DNA of 64,000 bases from Jhaorihella thermophila (GCF_900108275.1 NZ_FNVD01000001.1:310001-374000), one strand, 5' to 3'; numbered from the stretch's first letter, positions 19,182 through 28,959 are shown. Made by a program: numbers and translations. The notes: a model not told the origin generated them from the letters alone.

Positions 19182-20782
19182 AACTGAAATCCGGGGCGCT
19201 GCCCTCGTCCGAGGACTTCCAGAAAAACCGCGCCGCGCATCTCGAGGCGCTCGAGCTGGTGCGCGTGGCCGCCGATGCCGCGCGTGCGGGTGGGGGGGAG
19301 AAGGCGCGCGACCGGCATGTGGCGCGCGGCAAACTGCTGCCCCGGCGGCGGGTGGCGAACCTGCTGGATCCCGGCTCGCCGTTTCTGGAAATCGGCGCGA
19401 CGGCGGCGCATGACATGTATGGCGGCGCCGCGCCCTGCGCCGGGCTGATCGCCGGGATCGGCCGGGTGCACGGACAAGAGGTCATGGTCGTCTGCAACGA
19501 CGCGACCGTGAAGGGCGGCACCTACTACCCGATGACGGTCAAGAAACACCTGCGCGCCCAGGAAATCGCCGAACAGAACCATCTGCCCTGCATCTATCTG
19601 GTGGATTCGGGCGGCGCCAACCTGCCCAACCAGGACGAGGTCTTCCCCGACCGCGACCATTTCGGCCGCATCTTCTACAACCAGGCCAACATGTCGGCCA
19701 AGGGCATCCCGCAGATCGCGGTGGTGATGGGGTCCTGCACGGCGGGCGGCGCCTATGTTCCGGCCATGTCGGACGTCACCATCATAGTGCGCGAACAGGG
19801 CACCATCTTCCTCGCCGGTCCGCCGCTGGTGCGCGCCGCCACCGGCGAAGTGGTCAGCGCCGAAGACCTGGGCGGCGGCGACGTGCACACGCGCCTGTCG
19901 GGGGTGGCCGACTACCTCGCCGAAGACGACGCCCACGCGCTGGCGCTGGCCCGCCGCGCCGTGGCCTCGCTGAACCGCGCGAAACCGCGGACCGTGCAGT
20001 TCCAGTCGCCCGAAGACCCCGCCTACGACCCCGAAGAGATCCTCGGCGTGGTCCCCGCCGACCTGCGCACCCCCTACGACATTCGCGAGGTGATCGCCCG
20101 CGTCGTGGACGGCTCGCGTTTCGATGAGTTCAAGCCGCGCTTCGGCGAAACGCTTGTGACCGGCTTCGCCCATCTCAACGGCTGCCCCGTCGGCATCGTC
20201 GCCAACAACGGTGTCCTCTTCTCGGAAAGCGCGATCAAGGGCGCGCATTTCATCGAACTGTGCTCGCAGCGCAGGATCCCGCTGGTGTTCCTGCAGAACA
20301 TCACCGGCTTCATGGTTGGGCGCAAATACGAAAACGAAGGCATCGCCCGCCACGGCGCCAAGATGGTCACCGCCGTGGCCACCACCGCCGTGCCCAAGAT
20401 CACCATGCTAGTGGGCGGCTCCTTCGGCGCGGGGAATTACGGCATGGCGGGGCGCGCCTATTCCCCGCGCTTCCTCTGGACCTGGCCCAATTCGCGCATC
20501 TCGGTGATGGGCGGCGAACAGGCCGCGGGCGTGCTGGCTACGGTCAAGCGCGATGCGATCGAACGGCAGGGCGGCACCTGGTCGGCCGAGGAAGAGGCCG
20601 AGTTCAAGCGCCCGACGATCGAACAGTTCGAGCACCAGTCGCACCCGCTCTACGCCTCGGCGCGGCTGTGGGACGACGGAATCATCGACCCGCGCAAGAC
20701 GCGCGAGGTGCTATGGCTCAGCCTTTCGGCCAGCCTCAACGCTCCGATCCCGGAAACCCGTTTCGGCGTCTTCCGCATGTAA
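19178..20782 (+). CDS. liuB: Methylcrotonyl-CoA carboxylase, carboxyltransferase (beta) subunit
   Basis: A 534-residue carboxyltransferase that moves CO2 from carboxybiotin to 3-methylcrotonyl-CoA. Characteristic segments are [82 protein letters not shown] and [19 protein letters not shown], all typical of MCC rather than propionyl-CoA carboxylase. The start overlaps the ligase stop (ATGA). A hairpin repeat separates it from the alpha subunit gene. Confidence 0.94.
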   Translation: MKLKSGALPSSEDFQKNRAAHLEALELVRVAADAARAGGGEKARDRHVARGKLLPRRRVANLLDPGSPFLEIGATAAHDMYGGAAPCAGLIAGIGRVHGQEVMVVCNDATVKGGTYYPMTVKKHLRAQEIAEQNHLPCIYLVDSGGANLPNQDEVFPDRDHFGRIFYNQANMSAKGIPQIAVVMGSCTAGGAYVPAMSDVTIIVREQGTIFLAGPPLVRAATGEVVSAEDLGGGDVHTRLSGVADYLAEDDAHALALARRAVASLNRAKPRTVQFQSPEDPAYDPEEILGVVPADLRTPYDIREVIARVVDGSRFDEFKPRFGETLVTGFAHLNGCPVGIVANNGVLFSESAIKGAHFIELCSQRRIPLVFLQNITGFMVGRKYENEGIARHGAKMVTAVATTAVPKITMLVGGSFGAGNYGMAGRAYSPRFLWTWPNSRISVMGGEQAAGVLATVKRDAIERQGGTWSAEEEAEFKRPTIEQFEHQSHPLYASARLWDDGIIDPRKTREVLWLSLSASLNAPIPETRFGVFRM

Positions 20783-20783
20783 T

Positions 20784-20830
20784 CTTCATCTTGCTTCAAA
20801 TACTCCGGGGGTCCGGGGGCTGGCCCCCGG
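20784..20830 (-). repeat. Intergenic repeat copy 3 (type A tail), inside the leucine operon
   Basis: Read leftward, the tail at 20811-20784 matches copies 1 and 2 with two mismatches. It is joined to a CCGGGGGC-TG-GCCCCCGG stem (20813-20830). It fills the gap between liuB and liuD two bases after the liuB stop, so the operon transcript must pass through it. Confidence 0.75.
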
Positions 20831-20858
20831 TTCCACCGCCCGACAAGGGACCAGCGCC

Positions 20859-22799
20859 ATGTTCGACACGATCCTCATAGCCAATCGCGGCGAAATCGCC
20901 TGCCGCGTCATGCAGACGGCCCAGCGGCTGGGCATCCGCTGCGTCGCGGTCTTTTCCGACGCGGATGCCGGCGCGAAACATGTCCAGATGGCCGATGCCG
21001 CCGTGCATATCGGCGGCCCGGCCCCCGCCGACAGCTATCTGCGCGCCGACTCCATCATCCGGGCGGCAAGGGATACCGGCGCCCAGGCGATCCATCCCGG
21101 CTACGGGTTTCTCTCGGAAAACCCGGAGTTCGTCGAGGCGGTCGAGGCCGCCGGGCTCACCTTCATCGGCCCTTCTGCCGAGGCGATCCGCGCCATGGGG
21201 CTCAAGGACGCGGCCAAGCACCTGATGGAACGGGCTGGCGTGCCGGTGGTGCCGGGCTATCACGGCGACAACCAGGATCCCGAGCATCTCTCGGGCGCGG
21301 CGGACGCGATCGGCTATCCGGTGCTCATCAAGGCGGTCGCCGGCGGCGGCGGCAAGGGCATGCGGCTGGTCCAGCGACCCGAGGATTTCGCCGCCGCGCT
21401 GGAAAGCGCCCGCGGCGAGGCCCGCACCGCCTTTGGCAACGACACGGTTCTGATCGAGAAATTCGTCTCCAAGCCGCGCCATATCGAGGTGCAGGTCTTT
21501 GGCGACGGCGCCCGCGCGGTGCATCTGTTCGAACGCGACTGCTCGCTCCAGCGCCGCCACCAGAAGGTGATCGAGGAAGCCCCCGCGCCGGGCATGACCG
21601 GGGAGATGCGCGCCGCCATGGGCCAGGCGGCGGTGCGCGCCGCCGAGGCGATCGGCTATCGCGGCGCGGGCACGGTGGAGTTCATCGTCGATGCCTCCGA
21701 AGGGCTGCGCCCCGACCGGTTCTGGTTCATGGAGATGAACACACGGTTGCAGGTGGAACACCCCGTGACCGAGGCGATCACCGGCGTCGATCTGGTCGAG
21801 TGGCAGCTGCGCGTGGCGGCGGGCGAGTCCTTGCCCGCGCGGCAGGAGGATCTGTCGATCACCGGCCATGCCTTCGAGGCGCGGATCTATGCCGAGGACG
21901 CGGCCAAGGGGTTCCTGCCGGCGACGGGCACCCTGACCCATCTCGCCTTTCCCGAAGGCGCGCGGATCGACAGCGGCGTGCGGGCCGGCGACAGGATCAG
22001 TCCGTGGTATGATCCGATGATCGCCAAGCTGACAGTGCACGGCCCCACCCGTGATACCGCTCTGCGCCAGCTCGAACGCGCCCTGCGCTGGACCGATATC
22101 GGCGGGACGGTGACCAACGTGTCCTTCCTCGCCCGGCTGGCGGCGCAGCCCGATTTCGTTCGTGGCGACGTGGATACCGGGCTGATCGACCGGGAACTGG
22201 AGGATCTCACACCGGTGCCGGTGGCCTGCTCGCGGGCGCGCACCGTGGCCGCGTTGGCGGCGCTGGGCCTGCACGGCGGCGCGGGGCACGAGGGCGGGTT
22301 CTCGCTCTGGGGCGCGCTGGGCTGGGACGTGACGCTGGAGCATGAGGACGAGCGGATCGAGGCCCGCGTGGTGGCGCTGGGTCCGGACTGTTTCGAGGTC
22401 GATCTGGGCCGGATCGTGCACCGGATCGAGCGGCGCGACGGGATCTGGTGGGTGGACGGCACCAAGGTTCAGGCCCGCGTGGCCCGGCACGGGAACGAGG
22501 TGACCGTGTTCTGGGGCAACGGCTATCGGTTCGCGGTTGTCGATCCGCTGGAGCGCGACGTGGGCGGGGCGGCGGGCGGCAACGTGGTCGTGGCGCCGAT
22601 GCCGGGGCTGGTGAAGGCGATCCTTGTCGCGCCGGGGCAGGCGGTGCACGAAGGCGACCGGCTGGCGGTGCTGGAGGCGATGAAGATGGAACATTCACTT
22701 CTGGCGGCGCGTGACGGGGTGGTGGCCGAGGTGCTGGTGCCCGAGGGCGCGCAGGTCGAGGCCGGCGCTGCGTTGGTGCGGCTGGAAGATGACGGCTGA
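20859..22799 (+). CDS. liuD: Methylcrotonyl-CoA carboxylase, biotin-containing (alpha) subunit
   Basis: A 646-residue biotin carboxylase plus biotin carrier. The N-terminal ILIANRGEIACRV, the ATP-grasp glycine loop KAVAGGGGKGMRLV and FMEMNTRLQVEHPVTE mark the carboxylase; the C-terminal domain ends with VLEAMKMEHSLLA, in which Lys609 is the biotin attachment site. Together with LiuB it makes 3-methylglutaconyl-CoA. AAGGGA lies ten bases before the ATG at 20859; the frame stays open upstream but without family similarity. Confidence 0.95.
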   Translation: MFDTILIANRGEIACRVMQTAQRLGIRCVAVFSDADAGAKHVQMADAAVHIGGPAPADSYLRADSIIRAARDTGAQAIHPGYGFLSENPEFVEAVEAAGLTFIGPSAEAIRAMGLKDAAKHLMERAGVPVVPGYHGDNQDPEHLSGAADAIGYPVLIKAVAGGGGKGMRLVQRPEDFAAALESARGEARTAFGNDTVLIEKFVSKPRHIEVQVFGDGARAVHLFERDCSLQRRHQKVIEEAPAPGMTGEMRAAMGQAAVRAAEAIGYRGAGTVEFIVDASEGLRPDRFWFMEMNTRLQVEHPVTEAITGVDLVEWQLRVAAGESLPARQEDLSITGHAFEARIYAEDAAKGFLPATGTLTHLAFPEGARIDSGVRAGDRISPWYDPMIAKLTVHGPTRDTALRQLERALRWTDIGGTVTNVSFLARLAAQPDFVRGDVDTGLIDRELEDLTPVPVACSRARTVAALAALGLHGGAGHEGGFSLWGALGWDVTLEHEDERIEARVVALGPDCFEVDLGRIVHRIERRDGIWWVDGTKVQARVARHGNEVTVFWGNGYRFAVVDPLERDVGGAAGGNVVVAPMPGLVKAILVAPGQAVHEGDRLAVLEAMKMEHSLLAARDGVVAEVLVPEGAQVEAGAALVRLEDDG

Positions 22800-22830
22800 G
22801 GTTTGTGACCGCGGTGGTGTCGGGAATTGG

Positions 22831-22851
22831 GTATTTGTGACCAGAAAGAAG
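22831..22851 (+). repeat. Intergenic repeat copy 7 (type B tail, no hairpin)
   Basis: GTATTTGTGACCAGAAAGAA plus G is the leftover tail of the type B repeat seen at 45701 and 53344; the GC hairpin part is missing. It lies between liuD and the HMG-CoA lyase gene. Confidence 0.6.
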
Positions 22852-22867
22852 CAGGGGGTCGGGAGAG

Positions 22868-23722
22868 ATGCGTGAACGGGTCGAGATTTTCGAGGTGGGC
22901 CCCCGCGACGGGTTGCAGAACGAAAAGCGCGAGATCCCCGTGGCGGAGAAGATCGCGCTGGTGGACTGTCTGAGCCGCGCGGGGTTTTCCCGGATCGAAT
23001 GCGCCAGTTTCGTGAGCCCGAAATGGGTGCCGCAGATGGCCGGATCGGCCGAGGTGCTCAAGGGAATCCGCCGCGCGCCGGGGGTGCGCTATGCGGCGCT
23101 GGTGCCGAACATGCGCGGGTATGAAGACGCGCTTGCCGCGGGCGCGGACGAGATCGCGGTCTTCGCCTCGGCCAGCGAGGGGTTTTCCAAGGCCAACATC
23201 AACGCCACGATCGAGGAGAGCGTCGAGCGGTTCAAGCCGATCATTGCCGCGGCCCGGCATATCGACCTGCCGGTGCGCGGTTATATCTCGTGCGTGACCG
23301 ACTGCCCCTATGACGGGCCGACGCCGCCGGGAAAGGTGGCCGAACTGGCCGACATCCTGTTCGGTCTGGGATGCTATGAGATTTCCCTGGGCGACACGAT
23401 CGGGCAGGGCACGCCCGAGACGATCTCGCGCATGTTGCTGGCGGTGCGCGACGTGGTGCCGGTGACGCGGCTTGCGGGGCATTACCACGACACGGCGGGC
23501 CGGGCGCTGGCGAATATCGACGCTTCGCTGAGCCTCGGTGTGCGGGTGTTCGATGCCGCCGTGGGGGGCTTGGGCGGTTGTCCCTACGCGCCCGGCGCGG
23601 CGGGCAATGTCGCGACCGAGGCGGTGGCGGCGCATCTGGAGCGGCTGGGCTATGAGACCGGGCTCGACATGGCCGTGCTGCAGGAAGCGGCGGCCATGGC
23701 ACGGGCGATGCGTGGACTTTGA
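22868..23722 (+). CDS. liuE: Hydroxymethylglutaryl-CoA lyase
   Basis: A 284-residue TIM-barrel lyase cleaving HMG-CoA to acetyl-CoA and acetoacetate, the last step of leucine degradation. EVGPRDGLQNEK at the N-terminus, SFVSPKWVPQMA, HYHDTAGRALAN (metal-binding histidines) and the signature GGLGGCPYAPGAAGNVATE with the catalytic cysteine are all present. GGGAGAG precedes the ATG. It is 19 bases from the hydratase gene. Confidence 0.95.
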   Translation: MRERVEIFEVGPRDGLQNEKREIPVAEKIALVDCLSRAGFSRIECASFVSPKWVPQMAGSAEVLKGIRRAPGVRYAALVPNMRGYEDALAAGADEIAVFASASEGFSKANINATIEESVERFKPIIAAARHIDLPVRGYISCVTDCPYDGPTPPGKVAELADILFGLGCYEISLGDTIGQGTPETISRMLLAVRDVVPVTRLAGHYHDTAGRALANIDASLSLGVRVFDAAVGGLGGCPYAPGAAGNVATEAVAAHLERLGYETGLDMAVLQEAAAMARAMRGL

Positions 23723-23741
23723 GACCGAAAGGGGGCAGGCG

Positions 23742-24530
23742 ATGTTCGAGACGATTTCGATTTCCACCGATGCGCGCGGGGTGGCGACGCTGATGCTGAA
23801 CCGGCCCGACAAGCACAACGCGATGTCGGGGCGGATGATCGAGGAACTCATGGCGGCGGCGGCGCGGCTGGCGGCGGATGACGCGGTGCGGGTCGTGGTG
23901 CTGACCGGGGCGGGACAGACGTTTTGCGCGGGCGGCGATCTGGCCTGGATGCAGGCGCAGATGGCGGCCGATGCCGACACCCGGTTTCGCGAGGCGCGCA
24001 AGCTGGCCGAGGCGTTGCAGGCGCTCAACACGTTGCCCAAGCCTCTGATCGGGGCGATGCAGGGGAATGCCTTTGGCGGCGGGGTGGGCATGGCCTGCGT
24101 CTGCGACGTGACCGTCGGGGTGGACACGCTGAAGATGGGCCTGACGGAAACGCGGCTGGGTCTGATCCCGGCAACGATCGGGCCCTATGTCGTGGCGCGC
24201 ATGGGCGAGGCGCGGGCGCGGCGGGTGTTCATGTCGGCGCGGATCTTCGATGCCGCCGAGGCAGTGGAGCTGGGTCTGTTGGCCCGCGCCGTGCCGGCCG
24301 ACAGGCTGATGGACGCGGTCGAGGCCGAGGTGGTGCCGTATCTTGCCTGCGCGCCCGGCGCGGTGGCGGCGGCCAAGAAGCTGACGCGGGATCTGGGGCC
24401 GCGCATCGACGACTCGGTCATCGACATGACGATCGGCGCGCTGGTGGAGCGCTGGGAAGGCGACGAGGCGAAAGAAGGGATTGCCGCCTTTTTCGACAAG
24501 CGCGCGCCGGCCTGGGCGGCAAAGGGCTGA
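23742..24530 (+). CDS. liuC: Methylglutaconyl-CoA hydratase (enoyl-CoA hydratase family)
   Basis: A 262-residue crotonase-fold enzyme. LMLNRPDKHNAMSGRMIEEL, VLTGAGQTFCAGGDLAWMQ (oxyanion-hole region) and NAFGGGVGMACVCDVTVG are standard family segments. Its place as last gene of the leucine operon between HMG-CoA lyase and nuo makes hydration of 3-methylglutaconyl-CoA the best call; by sequence alone it is an enoyl-CoA hydratase. The ATG at 23742 follows AGGGGGCAGGCG; the longer open frame overlapping liuE is rejected. Confidence 0.88.
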   Translation: MFETISISTDARGVATLMLNRPDKHNAMSGRMIEELMAAAARLAADDAVRVVVLTGAGQTFCAGGDLAWMQAQMAADADTRFREARKLAEALQALNTLPKPLIGAMQGNAFGGGVGMACVCDVTVGVDTLKMGLTETRLGLIPATIGPYVVARMGEARARRVFMSARIFDAAEAVELGLLARAVPADRLMDAVEAEVVPYLACAPGAVAAAKKLTRDLGPRIDDSVIDMTIGALVERWEGDEAKEGIAAFFDKRAPAWAAKG

Positions 24531-24558
24531 TCGCCGACGGCGGGTCGGATCATATTGG

Positions 24559-24574
24559 AAAACATGAATGTTTT
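24559..24574. promoter_or_regulatory. AT-rich palindrome AAAACAT-GA-ATGTTTT
   Basis: A perfect 7-2-7 inverted repeat in the gap between liuC and nuoA, striking in such a GC-rich region. It may be an operator for the nuo promoter farther right, or a weak terminator of the leucine operon because more Ts follow. Confidence 0.4.
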
Positions 24575-24625
24575 TGCGGCGCTACACTTCGGCGATTTAC
24601 CTTGGCTGAATCGGCCCGCGCTTGG

Positions 24626-24655
24626 TTGACGGCATGGGGGGCGTGGGAGTAGAGA
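24626..24655 (+). promoter_or_regulatory. Candidate nuo operon promoter
   Basis: TTGACG (24626-24631) and TAGAGA (24650-24655) with an 18-base spacer. TTGACG is the preferred -35 in Rhodobacter-type promoters. It is the best match in the 195-base gap before nuoA and would leave a leader of about 65 bases. Confidence 0.45.
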
Positions 24656-24693
24656 GGCGCAGGTCAACACGCCATGTCTCGGCATGTCACGGC

Positions 24694-24709
24694 GCGCGTG
24701 CGCACGCGC
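24694..24709. other. Leader palindrome immediately before the nuoA ribosome binding site
   Basis: A perfect 16-base palindrome (GCGCGTGCGCACGCGC) ends four bases before AAGGAG of nuoA. In the transcript it could fold next to the binding site and influence initiation; alternatively it is a protein site. Nothing else supports either role. Confidence 0.35.
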
Positions 24710-24725
24710 CAGAAAGGAGCCACTC

Positions 24726-25091
24726 GTGGAAGAGCTGTTGCGGGAATATCTCCCCATCCTCGTGTTTCTCGTCATCGCCACCGCGCTGGGCGCGGTCCTG
24801 ATTCTGGCGGCCGTGATCCTTGCGGTCCGCAACCCGGATCCGGAAAAGCTAAGCGCCTATGAATGCGGCTTCAACGCCTTCGATGACGCGCGGATGAAAT
24901 TCGACGTCCGGTTCTATCTGGTGTCGATCCTGTTCATCATTTTCGACCTCGAAATCGCGATGCTGTTTCCCTGGGCGACCGGCTTTGCGGTGCTCAGCGA
25001 TGTCGCGTTCTGGTCGATGATGGTGTTCCTGGCGGTGCTGACCATCGGCTTTGCCTACGAATGGAAGAAGGGGGCGCTGGAATGGGAGTGA
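24726..25091 (+). CDS. nuoA: NADH-quinone oxidoreductase subunit A
   Basis: A 121-residue complex I membrane subunit with three hydrophobic helices; [36 protein letters not shown] contains the conserved loop at the quinone-site entrance, including its cysteine. The GTG at 24726 is six bases from AAGGAG and gives [15 protein letters not shown]; longer starts would add arginine-rich residues absent from the family. First gene of the nuo operon; its 3' end overlaps nuoB by ten bases. Confidence 0.95.
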   Translation: MEELLREYLPILVFLVIATALGAVLILAAVILAVRNPDPEKLSAYECGFNAFDDARMKFDVRFYLVSILFIIFDLEIAMLFPWATGFAVLSDVAFWSMMVFLAVLTIGFAYEWKKGALEWE

Positions 25092-25615
25092 CCACCACAG
25101 CCAACGCGGCCGGCGCCGACAAGGAAGCGGCGACGCAGGCGCTGAACGCCGAGCTGCAGGACAAGGGGTTCCTGCTGACCACGACCGAGGACATCATCAA
25201 CTGGGCCCGCACCGGGTCGCTGCACTGGATGACCTTCGGCCTGGCCTGCTGCGCGGTCGAGATGATGCACACCTCGATGCCGCGCTACGACGCCGAACGC
25301 TTTGGCATCGCCCCGCGCGCCAGCCCGCGCCAGTCCGACCTGATGATCGTCGCGGGCACGCTGACCAACAAGATGGCGCCGGCGCTGCGCAAGGTCTATG
25401 ACCAGATGCCCGAGCCGCGCTATGTGCTGTCGATGGGCTCCTGCGCCAATGGCGGCGGGTATTACCACTACAGCTATTCCGTGGTGCGCGGCGTGGACCG
25501 GATCGTGCCGGTCGATGTCTATGTGCCGGGCTGCCCGCCGACCGCCGAGGCGCTGCTGTACGGGCTCTTGCAACTGCAACGGAAAATCCGCCGCACGGGG
25601 ACGATCGTACGATGA
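25082..25615 (+). CDS. nuoB: NADH-quinone oxidoreductase subunit B
   Basis: A 177-residue peripheral-arm subunit holding the terminal iron-sulfur cluster N2 with the tandem-cysteine ligand set Cys56, Cys57, Cys121 and Cys151 ([40 protein letters not shown]). The ATG at 25082 has AGGGGG at good distance; an in-frame ATG seven codons upstream is less likely. The stop overlaps nuoC as ATGA. Confidence 0.96.
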   Translation: MGVTTTANAAGADKEAATQALNAELQDKGFLLTTTEDIINWARTGSLHWMTFGLACCAVEMMHTSMPRYDAERFGIAPRASPRQSDLMIVAGTLTNKMAPALRKVYDQMPEPRYVLSMGSCANGGGYYHYSYSVVRGVDRIVPVDVYVPGCPPTAEALLYGLLQLQRKIRRTGTIVR

Positions 25616-26217
25616 GTGAAGCTCTGAAGGAACTGGGGGCGCACATCGCCGAGAAACGCCCCGACTGCGTGCTGGGCTGGGATGTCGCGCTCGGCGAGCT
25701 GAACGTGGAGGTGGCCCCGTCGAGCATCGTCGGATTCGTCGAGTTCCTGCGCGACGACCGCACCTGCCGGTTCACCTCGCTGATGGACGTGACGGCGGTG
25801 GACTATCCCGACCGGCCCAAGCGGTTCGACGTGGTCTATCATCTGTTGTCGATGTACCAGAACCACCGGATCCGCCTGCGCGCCGCGATCCGCGAAGACG
25901 AGGCGATCCCGTCGATCACCGGTGTCCACCCCGGCGCCAACTGGTTCGAACGCGAGGTGTTCGACATGTTCGGCATCCTGTTTACCGGCCACCCGGATCT
26001 GCGGCGGATCCTGACCGACTATGGGTTCCGCGGCCACCCGCTGCGCAAGGACTTCCCGACCACGGGCTATACCGAGGTGCGCTATGACGAGGTCGAAAAG
26101 CGCGTGGTCTATGAGCCGGTCAAGCTGGTCCAGGAATACCGTCAGTTCGACTTCATGAGCCCCTGGGAAGGCGCGAAATACATCCTGCCGGGTGACGAGA
26201 AAGCGGAGGCCAAGTGA
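25612..26217 (+). CDS. nuoC: NADH-quinone oxidoreductase subunit C
   Basis: A 201-residue peripheral subunit (30 kDa subunit family) without cofactors. The family signature [40 protein letters not shown] is intact. Separate from nuoD here, as in Paracoccus and mitochondria, and unlike the fused nuoCD of enteric bacteria. ATGA overlap with nuoB; one-base overlap with nuoD. Confidence 0.96.
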   Translation: MSEALKELGAHIAEKRPDCVLGWDVALGELNVEVAPSSIVGFVEFLRDDRTCRFTSLMDVTAVDYPDRPKRFDVVYHLLSMYQNHRIRLRAAIREDEAIPSITGVHPGANWFEREVFDMFGILFTGHPDLRRILTDYGFRGHPLRKDFPTTGYTEVRYDEVEKRVVYEPVKLVQEYRQFDFMSPWEGAKYILPGDEKAEAK

Positions 26218-27434
26218 TGGACGGTTCCAATTTCGGCGACGCCCGCACGGGCGAACAGAAGATCCGCAACTTCAATATCAACTTCGGTCCCCAGCACCCG
26301 GCCGCGCACGGCGTGCTGCGGATGGTGCTGGAGCTGGACGGCGAGGTCGTGGAGCGCGCCGACCCGCATATCGGCCTGCTGCATCGCGGCACCGAGAAGC
26401 TGATGGAAAGCCGCACCTACCTGCAGTGCCTGCCCTATTTCGACCGGCTCGACTATGTGGGCACGATGAACCAGGAACATGCCTGGGTGCTCGCGATCGA
26501 AAAGGCGACCGGGGTTGAAGTGCCGCGCCGGGCCCAGCTGATCCGGGTTCTCTACTGCGAGATGGGCCGGATCCTGAACCACCTGCTGAACGTGACCACG
26601 CAGGCCATGGACGTGGGCGCGCTGACGCCGCCGGTCTGGGGCTTCGAGGAACGCGAAAAGCTGATGGTGTTCTATGAACGCGCCTGCGGGGCGCGGCTGC
26701 ACGCGGCCTATTTCCGCCCCGGCGGCGTTCACCAGGACCTGCCGCCCGAGCTGCTGGACGACATCGACGAATGGTGCAAGGCCTTTCCGGCCTTCCTCGA
26801 CGATCTCGACGCGTTGCTGACGGAAAACCGGATCTTCAAACAGCGCAACGTCGACATCGGCGTGGTCGATGTCGATACGGTGATGAAATACGGCTTTTCC
26901 GGCGTGATGGCGCGCTCGGCCGGTCTGGCATGGGATCTGCGGCGGTCGCAGCCCTATGAATGCTATGACGAGTTCGAGTTCGAGGTGCCGATCGGCAAGA
27001 ACGGCGACTGTTACGACCGCTATCTGATGCGGATGGAAGAGATGCGCCAGTCCACCTCGATCATGCGGCAGGCGATCGCCAAGCTGAAGATGCCGGAAAA
27101 CCGGGGCGACGTGCTGGCCCGCGGCAAGCTGACCCCGCCGCGCCGGGCCGAGATGAAAAGTTCGATGGAGGCGCTGATCCATCACTTCAAGCTCTATACC
27201 GAGGGCTTCCACGTCCCCGCCGGCGAAGTCTATGCCGCAGTCGAGGCGCCCAAGGGCGAACTGGGCGTCTACCTCGTCTCTGATGGCACGAACCGACCCT
27301 ATCGCGCCAAGATCCGCGCGCCGGGCTATGCGCATCTGCAGGCCATCGACCACATCACGCGGGGGCACATGCTGGCCGACGTGGCCGCAATCATCGGCTC
27401 GCTCGACGTGGTGTTCGGAGAGATCGACCGCTGA
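26217..27434 (+). CDS. nuoD: NADH-quinone oxidoreductase subunit D
   Basis: A 405-residue 49-kDa-type subunit that forms the quinone-binding cavity with Nuo[22 protein letters not shown] carries the conserved histidine of the quinone headgroup site, followed by [13 protein letters not shown] and the C-terminal DVVFGEIDR. The ATG at 26217 is preferred over the GTG one codon earlier; GGAGG is seven bases away. Confidence 0.97.
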   Translation: MDGSNFGDARTGEQKIRNFNINFGPQHPAAHGVLRMVLELDGEVVERADPHIGLLHRGTEKLMESRTYLQCLPYFDRLDYVGTMNQEHAWVLAIEKATGVEVPRRAQLIRVLYCEMGRILNHLLNVTTQAMDVGALTPPVWGFEEREKLMVFYERACGARLHAAYFRPGGVHQDLPPELLDDIDEWCKAFPAFLDDLDALLTENRIFKQRNVDIGVVDVDTVMKYGFSGVMARSAGLAWDLRRSQPYECYDEFEFEVPIGKNGDCYDRYLMRMEEMRQSTSIMRQAIAKLKMPENRGDVLARGKLTPPRRAEMKSSMEALIHHFKLYTEGFHVPAGEVYAAVEAPKGELGVYLVSDGTNRPYRAKIRAPGYAHLQAIDHITRGHMLADVAAIIGSLDVVFGEIDR

Positions 27435-27437
27435 GCG

Positions 27438-27818
27438 ATGCTGGACACGGCCATCGATATCACGCTTGTGGTGACGCTTTGCATCACCGGCTTTTACGCG
27501 GTCATCTTCGTCCGCGATCCGCAGGCCGCGATGGAAACCGCCACCCATCGGCTTGACCTGCTGCCGCGGGTCATGGCCGGGCGCTATGTGGTGGTATTCC
27601 TGTTCACGCTCGGCGTGTCCATCCATTTCCTCGTCTACCGCGATGCCGCGGTGGCGGCCTGGTTCTACGCCGTCTGCGCCTTTCTGGGGCTGCATGACGG
27701 CTGGGTCTATCGCCGCCACGGGCTGCCGCATTTCAAACACACGATCACCGGCCTTCTGGCGCTGGGTGCCTTGTGCATCACGGTGCTGGCGCTGGCCACT
27801 TCAGGAGACGCAGTCTGA
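27438..27818 (+). CDS. Small polytopic membrane protein within the nuo operon, unknown function
   Basis: A 126-residue protein with about four hydrophobic helices (near residues 5-25, 48-66, 72-90 and 104-122). Between helices lie [22 protein letters not shown] and [18 protein letters not shown]. No catalytic motif is recognisable. It starts three bases after nuoD and its stop shares a base with the nuoE ATG, so it is cotranscribed and coupled. It corresponds in place to the unidentified reading frames reported in Paracoccus and Rhodobacter nuo operons; assembly or accessory subunit is inference only. Confidence 0.75.
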   Translation: MLDTAIDITLVVTLCITGFYAVIFVRDPQAAMETATHRLDLLPRVMAGRYVVVFLFTLGVSIHFLVYRDAAVAAWFYAVCAFLGLHDGWVYRRHGLPHFKHTITGLLALGALCITVLALATSGDAV

Positions 27819-28933
27819 TGCTCCGCCGTCTGTATCACGAACAACCCGACAGCTTTGCCTTTACGCCCGCCAACCTGGAATGGGCCAAGGCGCAGATCAC
27901 CAAATATCCCGAAGGCCGCCAGGCCAGCGCGATCATCCCGCTTTTGTGGCGCGCGCAGGAGCAGGAGGGCTGGCTCACCCGGCCCGCCATCGAATATGTC
28001 GCGGATTTCCTGGGCATGCCCTATATCCGGGCGCTCGAAGTGGCCACGTTCTACTTCATGTTTCAGCTGCAACCCGTTGGCAGCGTTGCGCATATCCAGA
28101 TCTGCGGCACCACGACCTGCATGATCTGCGGCTCGGGCGCGCTGATCGAGGTCTGCAAGCGAAGGATTGCCGAGAAACCCCATACGCTGAGCGCCGACGG
28201 CAAGTTCAGCTGGGAAGAGGTCGAATGTCTCGGGGCGTGTTCGAACGCGCCGATGGCGCAGATCGGCAAGGATTATTACGAGGATCTCACGCCGGAACGG
28301 TTCGAGGAGATTTTGGACGATCTCGCCGCCGGGAAGGTGCCGGTGCCGGGTCCGCAGAACGGCCGTTATGCCGCCGAACCGCTGGGCGGGCTGACGGCGC
28401 TGAAGGAATTCGAAAGCGGGCGCACGCAGCATAACGCCACCGTGGAACTGGCTGTGAAGCTGGGCGATACGGTGAAGCGCATCGACGGGACCGAGGTGCC
28501 GATCCTGACCCCGTGGCTCAAGGATCGCCCCGCCGCCGAACCCGCCGAGGCGCCCGCCGCCGAAGCCGAGGCCAAGCCCGCCGCGCCGAAGCCCGCCGAA
28601 GCCAAGGCCGAGGAGCCGCTGGTCAAGCCCTCCAAGCCGTTGCCGGGCCAGCAGGAACTGGCCGCGCGCAAGGGCGAGTGGAAATACGAGGTCGAGCCGG
28701 AGACGCTGAGCGCGCCGCGCGACGGCAAGCCGGACGATCTGAAGCTGCTCAAGGGCGTTGGGCCCAAGCTGGAAAAGCTGCTGAACGAGCTGGGTTTCTA
28801 TCATTTCGACCAGATCGCGGCCTGGACGCCGGAACAGGTGGCCTGGGTGGATGAACGCCTGTCCTTCAAGGGCCGGATCGAACGCGAAGGCTGGATCGAA
28901 CAGGCGCGGGAACTGGCTGCGAAGAAGAAATAG
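27818..28933 (+). CDS. nuoE: NADH-quinone oxidoreductase subunit E with C-terminal extension
   Basis: A 371-residue protein, about twice the usual length (166 in E. coli, about 240 in Paracoccus). Residues 1-180 are a standard 24-kDa subunit with [2Fe-2S] ligands Cys96, Cys101, Cys137 and Cys141. Then follow a short conserved stretch, an Ala/Pro/Glu-rich linker (about 236-266), the motif [19 protein letters not shown] (268-286) and a helix-hairpin-helix-like domain (307-365, [27 protein letters not shown]). Such terminal domains occur in rhizobial and rhodobacterial NuoE; their function is unknown. The ATG at 27818 shares a base with the preceding stop. Confidence 0.93.
   Translation: MLRRLYHEQPDSFAFTPANLEWAKAQITKYPEGRQASAIIPLLWRAQEQEGWLTRPAIEYVADFLGMPYIRALEVATFYFMFQLQPVGSVAHIQICGTTTCMICGSGALIEVCKRRIAEKPHTLSADGKFSWEEVECLGACSNAPMAQIGKDYYEDLTPERFEEILDDLAAGKVPVPGPQNGRYAAEPLGGLTALKEFESGRTQHNATVELAVKLGDTVKRIDGTEVPILTPWLKDRPAAEPAEAPAAEAEAKPAAPKPAEAKAEEPLVKPSKPLPGQQELAARKGEWKYEVEPETLSAPRDGKPDDLKLLKGVGPKLEKLLNELGFYHFDQIAAWTPEQVAWVDERLSFKGRIEREGWIEQARELAAKKK
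28619..28687 (+). repeat. Shared 23-codon motif, copy in nuoE
   Basis: Encodes NuoE residues 268-290. It matches 29417-29485 at 56 of 69 bases and 21 of 23 residues. Nine codons differ and seven of those changes are synonymous, so the peptide, not the DNA, appears to be conserved. Confidence 0.85.
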
Positions 28934-28939
28934 GCAGTG

Positions 28940-28959
28940 CCCGCCGTGATCGTGGCGGG
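28940..28959. other. Hairpin between nuoE and the following gene
   Basis: CCCGCC and GGCGGG with an eight-base loop, seven bases after the nuoE stop in a 117-base gap. No T-run; it may protect or set the 3' end of a processed operon transcript. Confidence 0.35.

Noticed and set aside
20796-22694. 632-codon antisense open frame over the MCC alpha gene
   Set aside because: Composition (His, Arg, Gly, Gln) is that of a third-position shadow; liuD on the plus strand is certain.
15598-24530. Horizontal transfer of the leucine operon
   Set aside because: Base composition and codon use look the same as in the neighbours, and no mobile gene is nearby; the repeats alone are not evidence of transfer.
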